From contig NZ_CP074102.1 of assembly GCF_018310535.1 (NCBI RefSeq), positions 9,039,360 to 9,103,359 on the forward strand: a DNA stretch of 64,000 bases. Direction: 5' to 3'. The DNA comes from Streptomyces mirabilis (GTDB lineage Bacteria > Actinomycetota > Actinomycetes > Streptomycetales > Streptomycetaceae). Of the stretch, positions 53,501 to 64,000 are shown piece by piece. Within the stretch, counting starts at the first letter, position 1; every line of letters begins with the position of its first letter. The notes below the pieces were generated by a model, which was not told the DNA's origin, ran no database searches, and saw only the letters and a program-made list of their open reading frames with translations. Position numbers and translations under genes: made by a program.

Positions 53501-54063
53501 ATCCGGGGGTTGTGCAGGCTGTGGTGGTCGCGCGTGAGGATGTTCCGGGTGAGGTGCGTCTGGTCGCCTATGTCGTCGCCGACGGTGGTGGTGGGCAGGA
53601 GGTGGATCCGGCCGGGGTGCGGGAGTGGGCTGCGGCCCGGTTGCCGGAGTACATGGTTCCCTCCGCCGTGGTCACGCTGGAGGTACTGCCGGTGACGGCG
53701 AACGGCAAGCTGGACCACCGCGCCCTGCCCGCCCCCGACTACACCACCGGCACCGGCACCGGTGCGGGCCGTGCTCCGGTGACGGAGCAGGAGCGCATCC
53801 TGTGTGAGGCGTTCGCTCAGGTGCTGGGTGTGGAGTCGGTCGGGGTGGAGGACGACTTCTTCGCGCTGGGCGGGCATTCGCTGCTCGCGGTGCGTCTGAT
53901 CAGCCGGATCCGTTCCGTCCTCGGCGTCGAACTCCCCCTGCGCACCCTGTTCCAGACGCCGAACGTGGCGGCGATCGCCGACCGGCTCGCCGCGCATATG
54001 GACGAGGACGAACCACCCAGGCCCGTACTGCGGCCGATGCGCCGGCAGGAGGAGACCCGATGA
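44374..54063 (+). CDS. NRPS C: C-A-T-dual C/E-A-T-C-A(Ser)-T, with an in-frame TAA
   Basis: A three-module synthetase starting at an ATG that overlaps the NRPS B stop, with N-terminus [13 protein letters not shown]. The frame is continuous from 44374 to 54063 except for TAA at 47404-47406. That TAA falls in the first T domain, directly after [10 protein letters not shown]. The same frame resumes at once with LVEWLRKRG, exactly as in the T domain of module 11, so one extra codon has been inserted rather than the frame shifted. Translation to the stop would leave a truncated carrier protein. A restart (GTG at 47434) would lack its first half, so a natural gene split is unlikely. The tail is [14 protein letters not shown] and the stop overlaps the next ATG. 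Confidence 0.85.
46402..47403 (+). repeat. Shared block in A6-T6 (with A5 and with A11-T11)
   Basis: 46402-47257 matches A5. 46798-47403 matches 62895-63500 in module 11 at a constant offset of 16097. The second match stops at the base before the TAA codon. Confidence 0.9.
47510..50785 (+). other. Module 7: dual C/E, A (unassigned), T
   Basis: Dual C/E signature [15 protein letters not shown] with [14 protein letters not shown]. The central motif is HQMVRDH, with the second, normally catalytic histidine replaced by glutamine (codon 48046-48048). A domain about 49000-50530 reads D-V-F-S-A-A-I-V-Y-K, which I cannot assign. T domain about 50570-50780. Confidence 0.75.
50815..54005 (+). other. 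Module 8: C, A (Ser), T
   Basis: C domain about 50820-52150 (HHIAWDGWS). A domain about 52190-53730 reads D-V-W-H-V-S-L-V-D-K, a serine code (EntF type: [19 protein letters not shown]). T domain about 53770-53990. Confidence 0.87.
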
Positions 54064-57000
54064 TTCCCCTGTCTCCCGCACAGCAGCGGCTGTGGTTCAT
54101 GAGCGGGCTGGAGGGACCCAGCCCGACCTACAACAACCCCGTGGCGATCCGCCTGCCGGGTGCGGTGGACCGTAGCGCGCTCAACGCGGCCCTGCGCGAC
54201 GTCCTGGCACGGCACGAGGCGCTTCGCACGGTGTTCCCCGTCGAGAACGAGACGCCGTACCAGCTCGTCCGGGACATGGAGGAGCTGCGGTGGGAGCTGG
54301 AGGAGACGGAAGTCTCCGAGAGCGAGCTGCCCAAGGCGATCGAGACAGCCACGGCATGTGTCTTCGACCTCGCGACCGACGTGCCGGTCCGGGCCTGGCT
54401 TTTCGCCATGGCACCGGAACGGCACGTCCTGCTGGTGGTGGTGCACCGCATCGCGTGGGACGGCTGGTCCGCGCGGCCCTTCGTACGGGACGTCGTGACG
54501 GCGTACGGCGCCCGCTCCGCAGGAAACACTCCCGTCTGGGAGCCGCTGCCGGTCCGGTACCCCGATCACCTGCTGCGGCAACGCGAGCTGCTCGGCACCG
54601 CGCACGACCCGCAGAGCCCGCTGTCCCGGCAGGTGAGGTACTGGCGCGACGCCCTGGCCGGTGTCCGGAGGAGCTGGTGTTGCCCACGGACCGGCCCCGC
54701 CCCGCCGGCGCGGACCGGCGGGGTCACCGTGTGCCGTTCCGGACACCCGCCGCGCTGCACCGGCGTCTGGCGGAGGTAGCCCTGGAGCGGCAGGTCCCGG
54801 TCGGCACCGTGCTCCGGGCGTCGTTCGCCGCGCTGCTGTCCCGGCTCGGCGCGGGCACGGACGTCCCGATCGGGACGACGGTCTCCCGCCGCGGCGACCG
54901 AAGCCTGGAAGACATGGTCGGGTGCCTCGCCAACACCCTCGTGGTCCGCACCGATCTGTCCGGTGACCCCACGCTCGCGCTCCTCCTCACCCGGGTCGCG
55001 GAGCGGAACAGCGCCGCGCTCGCGCACCAGGAGGTGCCGTTCGAGCGGCTGGTCGAGGAGCTGGCCCCGGCCCGGTCCCTCTCCCGGCACCCCCTGTTCC
55101 AGGTCATGCTCACGCAACTGGACAACGGACCCACCGAGTTAGGCATGCCTGGCCTGCGGTTCGAGGCGCCGGTCGAGACGGCCGCCGACCCGGTCATGAC
55201 GCCGTACGACCTCGAGGCGGGCGTCGGCGAGACCTATGACGAGGCTGGTCGGCCCGCCGGACTGTGCGGCTGGCTGACCGGATCGGCGGCCCTCTTCGAG
55301 CGTGCGTCGGTCGAGCGGATCGCCGAGTGCTGGCGGCGCGTGCTGGATGCGTTCGCCGGCGACCTGGACCTTCCGCTCAGCTGCGTCGACATCCTGGGTC
55401 CCACCGAGCGGTTACGGATCCTCACCGGGTGGAACGACACCGCGGCCCAGCCCATCGCGTCGACGGTCCCGGATCGGATCGCGGACCAGGCGGCGCGCAC
55501 TCCCTCTGCGATCGCCGTGGAATGCGAGGGCACCCGTCTCACCTACGCGGAGCTGGAGTCACGGGCGAACCGGCTTGCGCGGCATCTGACGTCCCTGGGC
55601 GTCGGAGCCGAGAGCATGGTAGCGGTGCTCATGGAGCGGTCGGTGGACCTGGTGGTGACGCTGCTCGGGGTGTGGAAGGCCGGTGGCGCCTACCTGCCGG
55701 TGGATCCTGCCTGTCCGGCCGACCGTGTCGCCTACCTTCTCGAGGACTCCGGTGCCGGCTGCGCGGTGACGCACTCGTCATTCGCACCGCTCCTCCCGTC
55801 GTGTGTGCGGGCCGTGGCACTGGACGATCCCGTCGTACGCGCGGAACTGGCCGGGCCGGACGAGGAGCCGCCCTCGGCCGCGGCCGGCGGCGGCCGAGGA
55901 GGGGCGGTGGCACGGAACCCCGCCTACGTGATCTACACATCGGGTTCCACCGGTCGCCCGAAGGGCGTCGTCGTCGAGCACGCGAGTCTCTGCAACTTCC
56001 TGGCCGACATGGACGCGCGGTTCCCGCTCGACCGGCGGGACGTCTGGCTGGCCGTCACCACGGTCTCCTTCGACATCGCCGCCCTCGAACTCTATCTCCC
56101 ACTCGTGCGTGGAGCGCGCGTCGTGCTCGCTCCGCGCAGCTCCGTGGTCGACGCGGCCGAACTCGTCGCCCTCGCCCGTCGCTGCGGCGCGACGATCATG
56201 CAGGCCACCCCGTCGCTGTGGCGTGCTGTCGTCGCGGACCTGCCCGCCGCCGCGCCCTCCCTCGTACGGGCGCTGGTGGGCGGCGAGTCGCTACCTGCGC
56301 CGCTGGCCCGCACCATGCGGGAGTTCGCGGACGTGACCAACCTCTACGGGCCCACGGAGACGACCATCTGGTCCACGGCCGCACACCTGGGCGGCAGGTC
56401 GGCCCCGGTCGCGCTGGACACCCCGTCCATCGGGCGGCCGCTGACGAACACCCAGGTGTACGTGCTCGACGGCAGGATGCAGCCGGTGCCGGTCGGAGTG
56501 GTCGCCGACCTGTACATCGCAGGGCGTGGACTGGCCCGCGGATACGCCGGCCGGCACGGACTGACCGCGGAACGATTCGTGGCGTGCCCGTTCGGCGCGC
56601 CGGGCGATCGGATGTACCGCACGGGCGACCGGGTACGGTGGACCACCGACGGCCGGCTGGAGTTCGCGGGCCGTGCGGACGATCAGGTGAAGATCCGCGG
56701 GTTCCGGATCGAGCCGGGTGAGGTGCAGGCCGCGGTGGCCGCGCACCCCCGGGTGGCCCAGGCCGCGGTCGCCGCACGTGAGGACATCCCGGGCGACCTC
56801 CGACTCGTCGCCTACGTCGTCGCTCCAGGGGTCGGGAACACCGAACTCGCCGTCTCCGTGCGGGAATTCGTGGCCGCTCGCCTGCCGGAGTACATGGTGC
56901 CTTCCGCGGTCGTGCCGTTGAACGCGCTGCCGCTGACCGTGAACGGCAAGCTCGACCGCGCAGCGCTGCCCGCCCCGGACCATGCACGGACCGCCGGCAC

Positions 57001-57240
57001 CGGCCGGCCTCCCGCCACGGAGCGGGAACGGATTCTCTGTGCCGCGTTCGCCGAGATCCTCCAACTGGATCAGGTGGGCGTGGACGACGACTTCTTCGAC
57101 CTCGGCGGGCACTCCCTGCTCGCCAACCGCGTGACCAGCCGCGTACGCGCGGTGTTCGGCGTGGAGATGCCGATCCGAGTGCTGTTCGAAGCACCGACGG
57201 TGGCACAGCTCGCCCGTCAGCTAGGAAACCAGAAGACAGC
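54060..57240 (+). other. Module 9: C (altered active site), A (Gly), T
   Basis: C domain about 54060-55400 with HRxxxDG. A domain about 55420-56970, code D-I-L-Q-L-G-L-I-W-K (Gly). T domain about 57010-57220, LGGHSLLAN. Confidence 0.85.
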
Positions 57241-57282
57241 CCGGCCCGCACTGCGGCCGATGCGCAAGCAGGAAGGTCCTCG

Positions 57283-57286
<4 letters not shown>
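54060..57286 (+). CDS. NRPS D: single module C-A(Gly)-T
   Basis: A one-module synthetase. The ATG at 54060 overlaps the NRPS C stop, and the protein starts [13 protein letters not shown]. One frame break near 54665 looks like a missing C: other copies read PEEL after the LAG motif, here the frame slips. The frame is open afterwards to 57286. The condensation motif reads HRIAWDG, with arginine (CGC, 54447-54449) in place of the second histidine. The A domain code is D-I-L-Q-L-G-L-I-W-K, a known glycine code. TTA codons occur at 55139 and 55412. The tail is [14 protein letters not shown] and the stop overlaps the next ATG. Confidence 0.87.

Positions 57287-64000
<6,714 letters not shown>

Noticed and set aside
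47434..54063. Independent NRPS gene starting at GTG 47434
   Set aside because: It would begin in the middle of a carrier domain, with no ribosome site; a disrupted continuous gene explains it better.

Overview
The window is high-GC DNA from an actinomycete, most likely Streptomyces or a close relative. Codons end mostly in G or C, starts are often GTG, TTA codons are rare, and neighbouring genes commonly overlap by ATGA or GTGA. Almost all of it is one nonribosomal peptide synthetase (NRPS) cluster that runs off the right edge.

Left end (1-9500). A broken IS256-type transposase lies at the edge. A leftward operon follows: degenerate HmaS-like protein, HpgT aminotransferase, DpgA, DpgB, DpgC. 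Next come prephenate dehydrogenase and a StrR-family activator, both also on the minus strand. These genes supply 4-hydroxyphenylglycine (Hpg) and 3,5-dihydroxyphenylglycine (Dpg). No dpgD is visible.

Middle (9500-22500). A NarL-type two-component system faces a MacB-like ABC transporter. A second, intact HmaS and Hmo complete the Hpg pathway. Then come a leftward ABC exporter, an alpha/beta hydrolase and a CmlA-type diiron beta-hydroxylase. An MbtH protein opens the rightward biosynthetic operon.

Right (22600-64000). A fatty-acyl-AMP ligase, two acyl-CoA dehydrogenase-like proteins and a free ACP form an unsaturated-lipid starter unit of the ramoplanin/enduracidin type. They feed a starter C domain. 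Five translationally coupled NRPS genes follow, with 11 complete modules and the start of a twelfth. Specificity residues read by eye give Asp-Asp-Asp-Phe-Phe-aromatic-X-Ser-Gly-Hpg-X. Dual condensation/epimerisation domains predict D configuration at residues 3, 6 and 11. No TE, stand-alone E domain, halogenase, glycosyltransferase or Dpg-type A domain is in the window, so the assembly line continues to the right.

The most unusual features are three nearly identical Asp-type A domains; patches with abruptly different, G/T-ending codon use; many single-base indels concentrated in those repeats; an in-frame TAA exactly at the edge of a repeated block; a metal-ligand-less HmaS paralogue; three StrR-like palindromes; and a TTA codon in the StrR-type regulator. 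As far as I can tell, an acidic N-acylated peptide combined with both Hpg and Dpg supply matches no compound I know. That novelty is an inference from memory, not a search result.
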